The notes: generated from the letters alone by a model not told the origin. DNA of 64,000 bases from Desemzia sp045528445 (GCF_045528445.1 NZ_JBGQQU010000018.1:1-64000); one strand, 5' to 3'. Numbered from the stretch's first letter, positions 53,443-62,096 are shown. Numbers and translations: made by a program.

Positions 53443-53886
53443 TTAGTATAAATTTTTGTCTTCTCTTCTTTTATCAATTTCATTTCGTATAAAGTATGTA
53501 ATGGGAATAGCTAACCAGATTAGTCCTCCAAATGTATAAACAGCGTCAGTACTTATTTTACCATTAAATGTATTACCTGGCTCAAAGTTCTCTAAGTCAA
53601 AAGAAGAATATAAATTAATGATTCCAGTTATCAAAAATATCCATATATATGCTTTCACGTCATCATTTTTTTTAAAATAAGCGTTATGATACACACTCAA
53701 AATAATAAAAAATAACATTACTGAAAACATTATAAACAGTGTTTCAACTTCTTTTGTTTCGCCCCATTGAAGATTAAAAAATATATCCAGTATGTTATTT
53801 AGCACCAGCAAACTAACTAATAAAATAAACGAATAATACCCATATTTATATCTCATCAACTTTTGATATTCATCATACTTTTTCAT
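53443..53886 (-). CDS. Membrane protein paired with an HTH regulator
   Basis: A 147-residue protein with four hydrophobic segments and a polar C-terminus (NEIDKRREDKNLY). The start is the ATG at 53886, two bases after the regulator stop codon, with GGGAGGAATAGAG. It resembles the DUF6773-like membrane proteins encoded beside small XRE regulators, which I cannot confirm. A similar pair is at 60462-61140. Confidence 0.68.
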   Translation of the reverse strand: MKKYDEYQKLMRYKYGYYSFILLVSLLVLNNILDIFFNLQWGETKEVETLFIMFSVMLFFIILSVYHNAYFKKNDDVKAYIWIFLITGIINLYSSFDLENFEPGNTFNGKISTDAVYTFGGLIWLAIPITYFIRNEIDKRREDKNLY

Positions 53887-53888
53887 CT

Positions 53889-54086
53889 CTATTCCTCCCA
53901 AAATAAATCATTTAACGTTACCCCAAGTACTTTACAAATATTAATACATAAGTTGATTGTGGGGTTATAGTCTCCTCTTTCAATAGCACTGATAGTTTGC
54001 CTGGTTACATCAACAGCATCTGCTAACTGCTCCTGGGACAAATCCATTTGTGTACGCGCCACCTTTAACCGAATATTTTTAGCCAT
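53889..54086 (-). CDS. Small XRE-family HTH regulator
   Basis: A 65-residue protein that is essentially one HTH_3 domain: LKVARTQMDLSQEQLADAVD, VTRQTISAIERGDYNPT and LCINICKVLGVTLNDLFWEE. It likely represses its own operon, with the membrane protein as partner. AAAGGAGCAATCAT precedes the ATG. Confidence 0.88.
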   Translation of the reverse strand: MAKNIRLKVARTQMDLSQEQLADAVDVTRQTISAIERGDYNPTINLCINICKVLGVTLNDLFWEE

Positions 54087-54264
54087 ATGATTGCTCCTTT
54101 TATGACAACTATATTTTACATTAAGTTAATTATAACATACAAAAATATCGAGATACATAGTAACTATTTTTTTATCCTCCTTTATATTTAGTTGGATAAA
54201 TACATACTTCCCGACCAAATTTCACTTAATTATGTTATATTGAAGATAGCATTCTCAGCGCTAC

Positions 54265-54289
54265 AAAGGACTAAACAATTTAGTCCTTT
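54265..54289 (+). promoter_or_regulatory. Hairpin in the leader of the 86-residue membrane protein
   Basis: A perfect 11-bp stem (AAAGGACTAAA with TTTAGTCCTTT) over a CAA loop lies 24 bp upstream of the ATG. It has only a short T tail, so it could be a weak attenuator or an operator. Confidence 0.5.
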
Positions 54290-54313
54290 ATTCAAACTAA
54301 GGAGTTACCTATA

Positions 54314-54574
54314 ATGGAACATTTAAAACTTAAACGTATAAAAGAAGGATCTTTATATGCACTATTATTCATGGGATTTAATGCTATAAAAAACATGATT
54401 TTTGACCACAATAATGTAGTTAGTCTTTTCCAGGAAATGAGTCAAGATAAAACAGTTGGGATACCGCTTTTCATCATTACTTTAGTGAGTTCTTGGTTTT
54501 TCTTAAGTCTAATCATTGGAGTAGGTCTAATTATATATGATTTTTTTAAAAATAAATCGGTACAAGAATCATGA
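54314..54574 (+). CDS. Small membrane protein, 86 residues
   Basis: Two hydrophobic segments (about 12-28 and 47-75) and a basic N-terminus (LKLKRIKEG). CTAAGGAGTTACCTATA precedes the ATG. It is divergent from the HTH regulator and ends at a good terminator. No family is recognised. Confidence 0.68.
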   Translation: MEHLKLKRIKEGSLYALLFMGFNAIKNMIFDHNNVVSLFQEMSQDKTVGIPLFIITLVSSWFFLSLIIGVGLIIYDFFKNKSVQES

Positions 54575-54613
54575 AAATGACCTTTTAGTAGCATTCTTCT
54601 AAATAAGTAATCC

Positions 54614-54652
54614 AAATAGCTCCGCCACTTTTATTGTGGAGGAGCTATTTGC
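54614..54652 (+). terminator. Terminator after the 86-residue gene
   Basis: AAATAGCTCC pairs with GGAGCTATTT, with an inner CCAC/GTGG. Confidence 0.8.
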
Positions 54653-54699
54653 ATTGTTTGAGACTATGCTGACTAATACGTTAAATCACAATTAAAAAA

Positions 54700-54900
54700 C
54701 TAATTTTTTTCTTTATTTCTTCCTCTGACTCTAAAAAGTTCAATTAAAGTTAGTGCTATAGCGGTATATAATCCTCCACCGATAAAGCTTTTATTTACGA
54801 GATATTCTATTGATATACCAATACAGCTAGAAAATACCATTACTAGTATGACATGAGCATAAGGGTGTTTATTGGAAAATTCTTTATAATGATTAAGCAT
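54700..54900 (-). CDS. Small membrane protein, 66 residues
   Basis: Two hydrophobic segments (about 16-33 and 40-56) and a basic C-terminal tail (FRVRGRNKEKN). AGGAGGAATTT precedes the ATG. No family is recognised. Confidence 0.62.
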   Translation of the reverse strand: MLNHYKEFSNKHPYAHVILVMVFSSCIGISIEYLVNKSFIGGGLYTAIALTLIELFRVRGRNKEKN

Positions 54901-54922
54901 AAATTCCTCCTAATCTATACAA

Positions 54923-55294
54923 TTAATTAATTTTGTGTTTAGGTATAACCACTTTTCTTGTTGCATCGTATCCTGGTCTTACATAAACTCCTACCCATTC
55001 ATTTCTACACTGAGTCCAATCGTCCCAGTTATATAAGCATTCGCTTTGTAAAGACCAATGTTAATGGCACCAGTTAGAACACATGTAGCAACAACTATAA
55101 GTATACTCCGAAACTCACCATCTATAAAAAATTAGGCGTGCTACTCTTGCTATTTTAATATTTTTTTATAAGCTACTGCATACTGCAACTGAACCATCTT
55201 CATCATATTTATAACTGGTTCATCAACTTAGATATCATTCACTATTCCTAGCACCATAAAATCCGGGAGCACTCTCATATCTAATATTAAGCGA
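54923..55294 (-). pseudogene. Degenerate gene remnant (SH3b-like fragment)
   Basis: This gene-free stretch reads as fragments in shifting frames. One 19-codon piece at 55294-55238 (SLNIRYESAPGFYGARNSE) resembles a bacterial SH3 domain strand pair. Another at 55060-54926 (DDWTQCRNEWVGVYVRPGYD) ends in a clean stop codon. Stops and frame changes separate them, so any original secreted or wall-binding gene is broken. The remaining bases to 55416 show nothing more. Confidence 0.35.
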
Positions 55295-55416
55295 TTTGTT
55301 TCTACTCTAAATTTTCCACAACTATAGTTAACATTTCATAGATTGACAAATGAAATACTAAAGCTAAATTATAAAAAGCGTCAAATAACTACATGCAACT
55401 TGAAGACAAATGCAGA

Positions 55417-55830
55417 TTAAGGAGAGAAACCGTAAAAAGTTAAGATAAAAAGGGGATATCCTAGAGCAATTATTCCTGTCAATATAACGATAGCTCCAAT
55501 GATTATCACATATTTTAAAAAAACTAAATAGATATCTGCGTTCATTATTAATTTTCTAAACAGCAGTATCAAAACTACTCCCAATGGGATAAATAACAAA
55601 AAATATAATGTAGCTAAACCGTTATAGTAAATGTTTATTCCTTGATTAGGCAAAGATGTTTTGAAAAATATAGAAAAGCCCAATAGGAATGCGATAAAGA
55701 TTAAATTGACTACAACAGAGTAAATACGAAACTGCTTTTTGTATTTACTCGATAATTTAATGGCAAAAGAGATTAAAACGTATATTGCAGAGATTACGAC
55801 TGCAACGACAATATTCAATGGAAACTGCAT
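55417..55830 (-). CDS. Membrane protein, 137 residues
   Basis: Four hydrophobic segments separated by short basic loops (LSSKYKKQFRIYS; LLFRKLIMN). The start is the ATG at 55830 after AAGGAGAATCCAC. No family is recognised. Confidence 0.65.
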   Translation of the reverse strand: MQFPLNIVVAVVISAIYVLISFAIKLSSKYKKQFRIYSVVVNLIFIAFLLGFSIFFKTSLPNQGINIYYNGLATLYFLLFIPLGVVLILLFRKLIMNADIYLVFLKYVIIIGAIVILTGIIALGYPLFILTFYGFSP

Positions 55831-56006
55831 GTGGATTCTCCTTGTCATATCTAGAAATGGGTAATCCCTCTAAATATGAATTTTTTAAGATATATATAGT
55901 TAGTAATTTCTTCAAAAAATTTTTGCTCCTTTGTAAATGAGGCGCCAATTTTTTAAAATGAAGTGATTTTTCACACAATGAACAAACGAATGTTTGAACT
56001 GGATTT

Positions 56007-56219
56007 CTATAGTTTTTTATTATGCTGTTCATTAGCTTTTTTATTGCTTATATTTCCGCCTATAATATCAACAAGTAAAATAGTTATGAATATAACCACA
56101 AAGCTAATAAGAAAATTTAACATAGCATTGGAACTTATTGGATTGAAAAATACGTCCTGAATAAATACAACAATAAAAACTGCAATTCCAGTCACAATAC
56201 TTCTAGTTATCTTCGACAA
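56007..56219 (-). CDS. Small membrane protein, 70 residues
   Basis: Two hydrophobic segments (about 8-25 and 33-55) and a polar C-terminal tail (NISNKKANEQHNKKL). The start is a TTG at 56219 after AAAAGGAGTTGATTAT. No family is recognised. Confidence 0.6.
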   Translation of the reverse strand: MSKITRSIVTGIAVFIVVFIQDVFFNPISSNAMLNFLISFVVIFITILLVDIIGGNISNKKANEQHNKKL

Positions 56220-56270
56220 ATAATCAACTCCTTTTAGTTTACGTTATCATACGCGTAATTTTTTATCGAA

Positions 56271-56318
56271 CAAAAATAACCAACCAAACTTTAAAAAAAT
56301 GATTCAAAGTTTGGTTGG
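56271..56318 (-). terminator. Terminator after the flotillin gene
   Basis: CCAACCAAACTTT pairs with AAAGTTTGGTTGG. On the minus strand TTATTTTTG follows. Confidence 0.82.
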
Positions 56319-56398
56319 AGACTGCAGGAAAATTTTATCAAGTCAATGTCTCAGTAAAAACCAGCCAATAAACATATTGAGCTCCGAACGTTAGGTTT

Positions 56399-57874
56399 TT
56401 ATTCTACACTATCTGTGATGATCGGTTCTTCAGCCGCGGGACTTGTTTGACTTAATGTGTCGTTTAGATTGTTGATTTGACGACCCACATTCTTTGTTCC
56501 AGCAAATGAGTTTATTAGATTGTTGATGTCTAAGCCTGTTGCATCTTTAAAAGCTTCTTGAGAAGCGGTTAATGTGTTTAAGGCTGTTTTGGTAATAGCT
56601 GATGCTCCATTTCCGTTTCCGCTGTCTACCACTGTGATCTTGTCAATGTTGCTTAATGGTTCAGCTGCAGCCCGAACAATTGCAGGATAAGCTTCAATTA
56701 GCAAGGTTGCAATGGCTTCATCACCATATTGTTTCAAGGCTTCGGCCCATGCTGTCTTGCTATCGGCTTCAGCTTTACCGATTAAACGAATACTTTCCGC
56801 TTGAGCCATACCGTTTAATTCGATTTCTTTGGCTCTCGCTTCAGATTCAGCGATGGCTCTGTTTTTGTCAGCTTCCGCACGTTGCTCAACAGAGTAACGT
56901 TCAGCATCGGCTTTTTTACGGACAGTTGCATCGTATTCGCGTTCTTGTTTAATGGTCTCTTTTTCTTGCAATTCGATTTGCTTTTCACGTTCAATAATTT
57001 GAGCGTTACCCTCTTCAATGATAACTTGTTTTCTTAATTCAGCTTTCTTTAAGTCATATGCACTTTCAGCTTCGGCTTTAGCGATATTTTGTTCTCTTCC
57101 ATACTCAGATATGCGCAGACTTTTCACTTTTTCAGCTTGTGCAATCTCTGTTTGGCGTTGCAATTCAGCTTCTTGAGACAATTGTTCAGCTAATGCGCGT
57201 TGAATACGTGTTTCTTTATCCGCATTTGCTGTTTTGATATCTGCATCTCGTTTAACTTCGGCAATACGTCCTTGACCTAATGAGTCTAGGTAACCGTTTT
57301 TGTCCGTTACTTCTTTTACCGTAAACGATAAGATAACCAATCCCATTTTAGCTAAATCGCCAGAGGCTTCATCTTGGACATTTTGGTTGAATTTATCCCG
57401 GTTTTGATAAATATCTTCCACAGTCATACGTCCTAAAATCGAGCGTAAATGTCCTTCTAGGACTTCTCTTGCTTCGCTTTCCAATTGCTCGGTTGATTTA
57501 CCCAGATATTGTTCCGCAGCGGTTGCGATATCTTCTGATGTGGATCCGATTTTAATAATAACGGTTCCGTCAACTGCGACTGGAACACCTTCTTCGGTAT
57601 ACACTTCCGGTGTACGAACGTCTAATTTAGACGACAGCAATGATAATTTATGAACGGATTGAATGATTGGCCAAACGAAAGTTCCGCCTCCGCTAACGAT
57701 TTTCATTTTATTGCCCGTATTTGGGTCAACATACACGTTCTTACTGCCTAATGCTGTACCACTGATAATTAAGGCTTCTGCTGGAGAAGCTGTACGGTAA
57801 CGACTGACTAATGCTACTAATAAAATGACTGCAATGACAACTGCGCCAATGGTTCCGAATAAGGTTGAATCCAT
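56399..57874 (-). CDS. floT: Flotillin-like membrane scaffold protein (YuaG/FloT)
   Basis: A 491-residue protein. One N-terminal membrane helix (about 5-25) precedes a PHB/SPFH domain (about 30-200, LDVRTPEVYTEEGVPVAVDG). A long Ala/Glu-rich coiled coil follows (about 210-370), with a C-terminal GNGNGASAITK segment. Flotillins organise membrane microdomains and interact with NfeD partners. An NfeD-like gene lies immediately upstream, as in Bacillus yuaF-yuaG. Confidence 0.93.
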   Translation of the reverse strand: MDSTLFGTIGAVVIAVILLVALVSRYRTASPAEALIISGTALGSKNVYVDPNTGNKMKIVSGGGTFVWPIIQSVHKLSLLSSKLDVRTPEVYTEEGVPVAVDGTVIIKIGSTSEDIATAAEQYLGKSTEQLESEAREVLEGHLRSILGRMTVEDIYQNRDKFNQNVQDEASGDLAKMGLVILSFTVKEVTDKNGYLDSLGQGRIAEVKRDADIKTANADKETRIQRALAEQLSQEAELQRQTEIAQAEKVKSLRISEYGREQNIAKAEAESAYDLKKAELRKQVIIEEGNAQIIEREKQIELQEKETIKQEREYDATVRKKADAERYSVEQRAEADKNRAIAESEARAKEIELNGMAQAESIRLIGKAEADSKTAWAEALKQYGDEAIATLLIEAYPAIVRAAAEPLSNIDKITVVDSGNGNGASAITKTALNTLTASQEAFKDATGLDINNLINSFAGTKNVGRQINNLNDTLSQTSPAAEEPIITDSVE

Positions 57875-57916
57875 GTGTAAATTCCTACTTTCTCGTATCA
57901 GTTTTTGATGGAGCGG

Positions 57917-58495
57917 TTATTTTTTTTGTTTCTCATTCCATGTTGGTGTTGGTTTACCAATGGTTTTAATGCTGTTTGTATAGGGTATTACATAAAGAAT
58001 GTTGTCTTTGACGTCCATAATCAATACGTTTTTATTTTTTGGAATGTCGGTTATGCCGTCAGCATTATCATAGATTTTAGCCATTTTATTGACTCTCGTA
58101 AAACCAGTAGAGACGATGACTTCCCCTGTTCCATTTAGTGTAATCGGAACGGATACTTTCGCTTCTTTCCCCTCTAATTCATGGATCGAGGTAATGGTTG
58201 AATTTTCTGCGCGTCTCTTAAAAGGCAGTATAACGAGAATATTCATAAGCATAATGGCAATCATAACAGCAAAAAAGATACCCGCAAACAGCCAAATAGA
58301 AACTGTTGTAAGATTACTCACTAGAACCCCGTATGTAATGAAAAAAGTAATCATGCCTGTGACAAAGAAATCACTGATGTCGTAAAACCCGACACTGATA
58401 ATATCTTTCAGGGGTAATGTCAAAATAGCTAATGCTATACATCCCGCAAAAGCTAATTGTAAGTACAGTGGGTCTTCTAAGATAGATGTCAGCAC
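57917..58495 (-). CDS. NfeD-like membrane protein (YuaF-like)
   Basis: A 192-residue protein with about four hydrophobic segments in the first half. An OB-fold-like soluble domain follows (about 110-170, LEGKEAKVSVPITLNGTGEVIV), as in NfeD/YuaF. It partners with the flotillin encoded 43 bp downstream. The start is taken as a GTG at 58495 after AGGAGGTGAAAATGAA; an upstream TTG would lie inside the ribosome binding site. Confidence 0.8.
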   Translation of the reverse strand: MLTSILEDPLYLQLAFAGCIALAILTLPLKDIISVGFYDISDFFVTGMITFFITYGVLVSNLTTVSIWLFAGIFFAVMIAIMLMNILVILPFKRRAENSTITSIHELEGKEAKVSVPITLNGTGEVIVSTGFTRVNKMAKIYDNADGITDIPKNKNVLIMDVKDNILYVIPYTNSIKTIGKPTPTWNEKQKK

Positions 58496-58804
58496 TTCAT
58501 TTTCACCTCCTTTCAATGAGGGTTAATTCTGCGATACCAATTGAAGAAAAAATAACATTCTCTTCTTAATATTTAATATAAACCTTTTTCTGCTAAAGTA
58601 TATAGTAAACTAATTATTTTTTATACTCGCTATCCTCTTAAAGTCGACAAATCTATTATCTATCTAAACTACTGGTATGAATAGAACGCAACGGTTTACA
58701 TCATAGCAACCACTAGTTGCTAAAAGGCTATCAAATGATTCCTTCATCATAAGTTAGATTTTATGTTTTATTCTCATTCCATTTGCCACATGCCTATAAG
58801 CAAA
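58496..58804. other. Gene-free stretch upstream of the NfeD gene
   Basis: No gene seen. It is AT-rich and should contain the NfeD-flotillin promoter near 58510-58620. Confidence 0.5.
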
Positions 58805-58842
58805 AATCCCCTTATGAGGAAAAGCACCTCATAAGGGGATCT
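58805..58842 (-). terminator. Terminator downstream of the aldo/keto reductase
   Basis: A 14-bp perfect stem (ATCCCCTTATGAGG with its complement) over AAAAGCA. On the minus strand TTTTTGCTT follows. The 150 bp between it and the reductase contain a 32-codon open stretch without a start codon (KEIELLKQLFSIVETGMVF), possibly a gene remnant. Confidence 0.8.
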
Positions 58843-58993
58843 CTGCTTATATTCAGTGGTCAAAACGATTTTTATCTCGCTCTCGTGATGGAATAATTAA
58901 TCATCTTGAATTTTATGATTATCTTCAAGCTTATCTATGAAGACCATACCAGTCTCTACAATAGAAAAAAGTTGTTTTAATAACTCTATTTCC

Positions 58994-59845
58994 TTAAATA
59001 TTCATTTTTCTACTGGCCATCCATTTAATCATTTCTGGATCAGAATGAGAAAAAAATTGGCTTTCACCCTTATTTAAAGTAGCTATTTGCGCTTTGTCAT
59101 CTTTAGTCAATTCGAAATCAAATACATCTAGATTTTGAGCCATACGTTCTGGTTTTACTGACTTGGCTAACACAATAATATCTTGCTCGACTAGCCACCG
59201 AATAATGACCTGTGCGACTGTTTTACCATGTTTATTTCCAATTTTTTCTAAAATTGGATTAGTAAAAATGTCGTTTTTTCCTTCAGCAAATGGGGCCCAT
59301 GCTTCGGGAATAATTCCTTCTTTTTTTAACGCTTCAATATTTTTTGTTTGTTGTTGAAATGGATTAATTTCAATTTGATTTACTTGTGGAACGACTTCAT
59401 TAAACTCAGCTAGATCAACAGCACGGTCAACGCCAAAATTTGATACGCCAATTGAGCGAACTTTTCCTTGCTTTTGAAGTTCTTCCATTGCACGCCACGC
59501 ACCATAAACATCATTATATGGTTGGTGAATCAATAACATATCTATATAGTCTAATCCTAAACGTTTTAATGATCGTTCTACAGAAGCTATTACACCGTCA
59601 TGATGAACATTTTCTACCCATACTTTTGTAGTAATAAAAAGTTCTTCACGAGGTACACCAGAATTAGCGATTCCACGGCCAACGGACTCTTCATTCATGT
59701 AGCTTTGTGCAGTATCAATATGGCGATAACCAGCTTTAATCGCATCTTTTACAGCTTTTTCAGCTTCTTCTGGATCAGTAATTTGAAACGTTCCAAATCC
59801 TAAAATAGGTACTTCTACATCGTTATTCAGTTTCACCATTTTCAT
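58994..59845 (-). CDS. Aldo/keto reductase
   Basis: A 283-residue NADPH-dependent TIM-barrel enzyme. Catalytic tetrad residues are visible in RHIDTAQSYMNEE (Asp and Tyr), FITTKVWV (Lys) and LLIHQPYND (His). GVSNFGVDRA and LAKSVKPERMAQNLDVF are the family signatures. It resembles 2,5-diketogluconate-type reductases; the substrate is unknown. GGAGGAATGTTAC precedes the ATG. A MerR-type promoter controls it, and the merR gene lies directly upstream. Confidence 0.92.
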   Translation of the reverse strand: MKMVKLNNDVEVPILGFGTFQITDPEEAEKAVKDAIKAGYRHIDTAQSYMNEESVGRGIANSGVPREELFITTKVWVENVHHDGVIASVERSLKRLGLDYIDMLLIHQPYNDVYGAWRAMEELQKQGKVRSIGVSNFGVDRAVDLAEFNEVVPQVNQIEINPFQQQTKNIEALKKEGIIPEAWAPFAEGKNDIFTNPILEKIGNKHGKTVAQVIIRWLVEQDIIVLAKSVKPERMAQNLDVFDFELTKDDKAQIATLNKGESQFFSHSDPEMIKWMASRKMNI

Positions 59846-59890
59846 GTAACATTCCTCCAGTTTTGATAAACTATTTTCGATTACATGATT

Positions 59891-59921
59891 ACTATAAACT
59901 ATGGAGTGAACTCCATAGCAA
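59891..59921 (-). promoter_or_regulatory. MerR-type promoter and operator of the aldo/keto reductase
   Basis: -35 TTGCTA and -10 TATAGT have a 19-bp spacer, the hallmark of MerR-activated promoters. The spacer carries the perfect dyad CTATGGAG-TTCA-CTCCATAG (59899-59918). Confidence 0.85.
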
Positions 59922-59931
59922 ATCTTTTAAT

Positions 59932-60351
59932 TTATTTTTTTCTTTCCCACAGCTTTTCTATATTCTCGGGATCTACTTCTCCTGCTTTAAATTTCCTAAT
60001 ATGTTCATCATAAGTGTTGATTTTATATTCTAATAAATCTCGTACTTCATTCATTTCAGCTATTTTATTATCAAGTTGCTGTAACTGATCTCCTAAAATT
60101 CTTTTTTGCGCTTCTTCCACATTTTGTTTTTCACGAAGCTGAGCTAACGTAGAAAATTCAATCAATGATTCAATAGAAAGACCAGCCTTACGTAAGCTTT
60201 TAACTAAGTAAATCCAGTTTAAATCATTTGTAGCGTAATCTCGATAACCACTATTATTACGTTGAACAGGAGGAATCACCCCCACTCTTTCATAATATCG
60301 CAAAGTATCTACTGTCAATTCAAACATATCAGCTGCTTGTTTAATATTCAT
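59932..60351 (-). CDS. MerR family transcriptional regulator
   Basis: A 139-residue regulator. The N-terminal HTH (IKQAADMFELTVDTLRYYER, VGVIPPVQRNNSGYRDY) is canonical. A long dimerisation coiled coil follows (about 75-125). It lacks a C-terminal cysteine metal site, so it probably responds to a small organic or redox signal, as YraB/AdhR-type proteins do. It should twist the 19-bp promoters before itself and the reductase gene. Confidence 0.92.
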   Translation of the reverse strand: MNIKQAADMFELTVDTLRYYERVGVIPPVQRNNSGYRDYATNDLNWIYLVKSLRKAGLSIESLIEFSTLAQLREKQNVEEAQKRILGDQLQQLDNKIAEMNEVRDLLEYKINTYDEHIRKFKAGEVDPENIEKLWERKK

Positions 60352-60384
60352 AAATACCCTCCCTCTTTATCAGCTTATATGCTT

Positions 60385-60415
60385 ATTATAAACCTTGAAG
60401 TTGACTCCAAGGCAA
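60385..60415 (-). promoter_or_regulatory. MerR-type promoter of the merR gene
   Basis: -35 TTGCCT and -10 TATAAT are separated by 19 bp. The spacer holds the dyad CCTTGGAG-TCAA-CTTCAAGG (60393-60412, one mismatch). It is the same layout as the reductase promoter. Confidence 0.82.
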
Positions 60416-60461
60416 TCATTTTGAATACTCTTCACTAATGAAAGTCCTAGACTCTTTTCAA

Positions 60462-60935
60462 TTAATATTCAATTTCTTGGTGGTAACGCCTAATTTTGTG
60501 TTCTCCCCATAGATAAGAAATCCCTAATATAAAAAAGAACATTATAATAGAAATCATTACTTCTCCAGTCCAATGACTCCAGCCTTCAAACAAATAGCTA
60601 CCTACTGCAAAGCCTAGCGTAAAAATAATGCTTTCTGGAATATAGGCTTTGTAAAAACGGTCTTTTTTTGCTGATTTAGATAGCTCTGTCGATAAATTCT
60701 TGCCTAAAAGAGATTTTGGAAAACTGTATGTTTTACTGCGGTACAAACTGAAGAAAACCGTTACGACTAAAGCTAAAACCAATACAATATCCCAACCTAA
60801 ATTCGCAAGAGAATCTGTATTTGTTGCAAAGAGATAAATAGACTTACAAAGAATCAACACTAGTACTACTACTGCTCCATTTGCTAAAGCTTGGATTGTA
60901 TTTCTTTCCACCCGTTCATCATCAAATTTTTTCAT
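60462..60935 (-). CDS. Membrane protein paired with an HTH regulator
   Basis: A 157-residue protein with four hydrophobic segments and a polar N-terminus (MKKFDDERVERNTIQ). It overlaps the HTH gene by 14 bp, so they are coupled. The pair mirrors the one at 53443-54086. No function is known. Confidence 0.7.
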   Translation of the reverse strand: MKKFDDERVERNTIQALANGAVVVLVLILCKSIYLFATNTDSLANLGWDIVLVLALVVTVFFSLYRSKTYSFPKSLLGKNLSTELSKSAKKDRFYKAYIPESIIFTLGFAVGSYLFEGWSHWTGEVMISIIMFFFILGISYLWGEHKIRRYHQEIEY

Positions 60936-61140
60936 CGGTCAGCTCACTCTCCTCTATCCAAAAAACTTCATCTAATTTTTTATTCAATGCATAACAAATA
61001 GCTAAACACAACTTTAAAGTAGGGTTGTATTCTCCTTTTTCAATTAAACTTAACGTCTGTCTAGTTAAAAATGCTTTCTCAGCTAGTTCTTTTTGTGACA
61101 TGCGTTGTTCTTTGCGAATTTCCCGAACTTTATTTTTCAT
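60922..61140 (-). CDS. Small XRE-family HTH regulator
   Basis: A 72-residue single-domain HTH_3 protein: KVREIRKEQRMSQKELAEKA, FLTRQTLSLIEKGEYNPTLK and CYALNKKLDEVFWIEE. It is close in layout to the regulator at 53889. TTTAGAGGTGAAAAG precedes the ATG. It likely controls its own operon. Confidence 0.88.
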   Translation of the reverse strand: MKNKVREIRKEQRMSQKELAEKAFLTRQTLSLIEKGEYNPTLKLCLAICYALNKKLDEVFWIEESELTDEKI

Positions 61141-61280
61141 CTTTTCACCTCTAAAGGTAATTTATAAATTCCTTATATGTAAAATATACATTACATTTAT
61201 AGTAAAAGCAATTTTTTTAAATAACATTTCATTTATTTTAGGTTACAATAAGACTATTAGGAATGAGGAGGTGCTCTATT

Positions 61281-61313
61281 ATGGGTATCAGAAACTTGAA
61301 GAACTCTTTGTAA
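61281..61313 (+). CDS. Putative 10-residue leader peptide
   Basis: AGGAGGTGCTCTATT precedes an ATG that encodes MGIRNLKNSL and a stop codon, 27 bases upstream of the methyltransferase start. The strong ribosome binding site suggests real translation; it may regulate the methyltransferase by coupling or stalling. This is inference. Confidence 0.4.
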   Translation: MGIRNLKNSL

Positions 61314-61340
61314 TTCAAAAGAATAACGAGGAGGAAAAAT

Positions 61341-62096
61341 ATGCAATCTAATTGGGAAAAGGAATTTTATAAAGAACAATTTGAAATGATCCATTCAGGA
61401 GATAATCAGCCAGAGGAGGCCTATTTCAAGGAAGTCGCTTCTCTGATTCATGAACAAGTTGGGAGGCCTTTTGACACGGTGTTGGAATTAGGCGCTGGCC
61501 GTGGCGAAGTAGCAAACGAAATAGCTCGTCTTGGGAAAAAAGTAACCACTATTGAATTGGTAGAAGAAATTAGTCAGTATGCGACTCTTCATGCGCATAA
61601 AAATGTTGAAGTCATGTGTGCTGATTTTTATAAGGTGAATTTATCTAAACAGTTTGATACTGTCTTATATCTTGATGGATTTGGTGTAGGAACGGATACT
61701 GAACAGCTCTATCTGCTTCAGCGGGTCAACGAGTGGATGAATGAAGATGGTTATGCTTTAATTGACATTTACCAACCTCTGTATTGGGAAAAAATGAATG
61801 GTATCGAGATGTATCCATTAAGAGGTCAAAACATTAAGCGACAGTATGGATACGATCAGTCGAAACAGCGAATGACAGACACTTGGTGGTCTACTGCTCA
61901 TCCAGAGCAATCATACACGCAATCTCTAGCTTGCTACTCTCCTGATCAAATTCATGCATTATGCGAAAAAGCCGGCTTTCAAATCGTAGCTTACTATCCA
62001 GGCGGAGCAATGAATTTGGAAACAGGTGTGTATCAAGAGATAACGTCTCTGGATGAGTGCCTTTCTTACCGCATTAAAATGAAAAAGAAGCTCTAA
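61341..62096 (+). CDS. Class I SAM-dependent methyltransferase
   Basis: A 251-residue enzyme. Motif I is VLELGAGRGEVANEIARLGK, followed by VTTIELVEE and VMCADFYKVNL. LYLDGFGVGTDTEQLYLL and GYALIDIYQPLYW shape the active site. The substrate is unknown; it does not carry rRNA Erm motifs. AACGAGGAGGAAAAAT precedes the ATG. A decapeptide ORF sits just upstream. Confidence 0.88.
   Translation: MQSNWEKEFYKEQFEMIHSGDNQPEEAYFKEVASLIHEQVGRPFDTVLELGAGRGEVANEIARLGKKVTTIELVEEISQYATLHAHKNVEVMCADFYKVNLSKQFDTVLYLDGFGVGTDTEQLYLLQRVNEWMNEDGYALIDIYQPLYWEKMNGIEMYPLRGQNIKRQYGYDQSKQRMTDTWWSTAHPEQSYTQSLACYSPDQIHALCEKAGFQIVAYYPGGAMNLETGVYQEITSLDECLSYRIKMKKKL

Noticed and set aside
55757..56032. A 91-codon minus-strand open frame
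   Set aside because: It overlaps two better-supported membrane protein genes and lacks a start signal.
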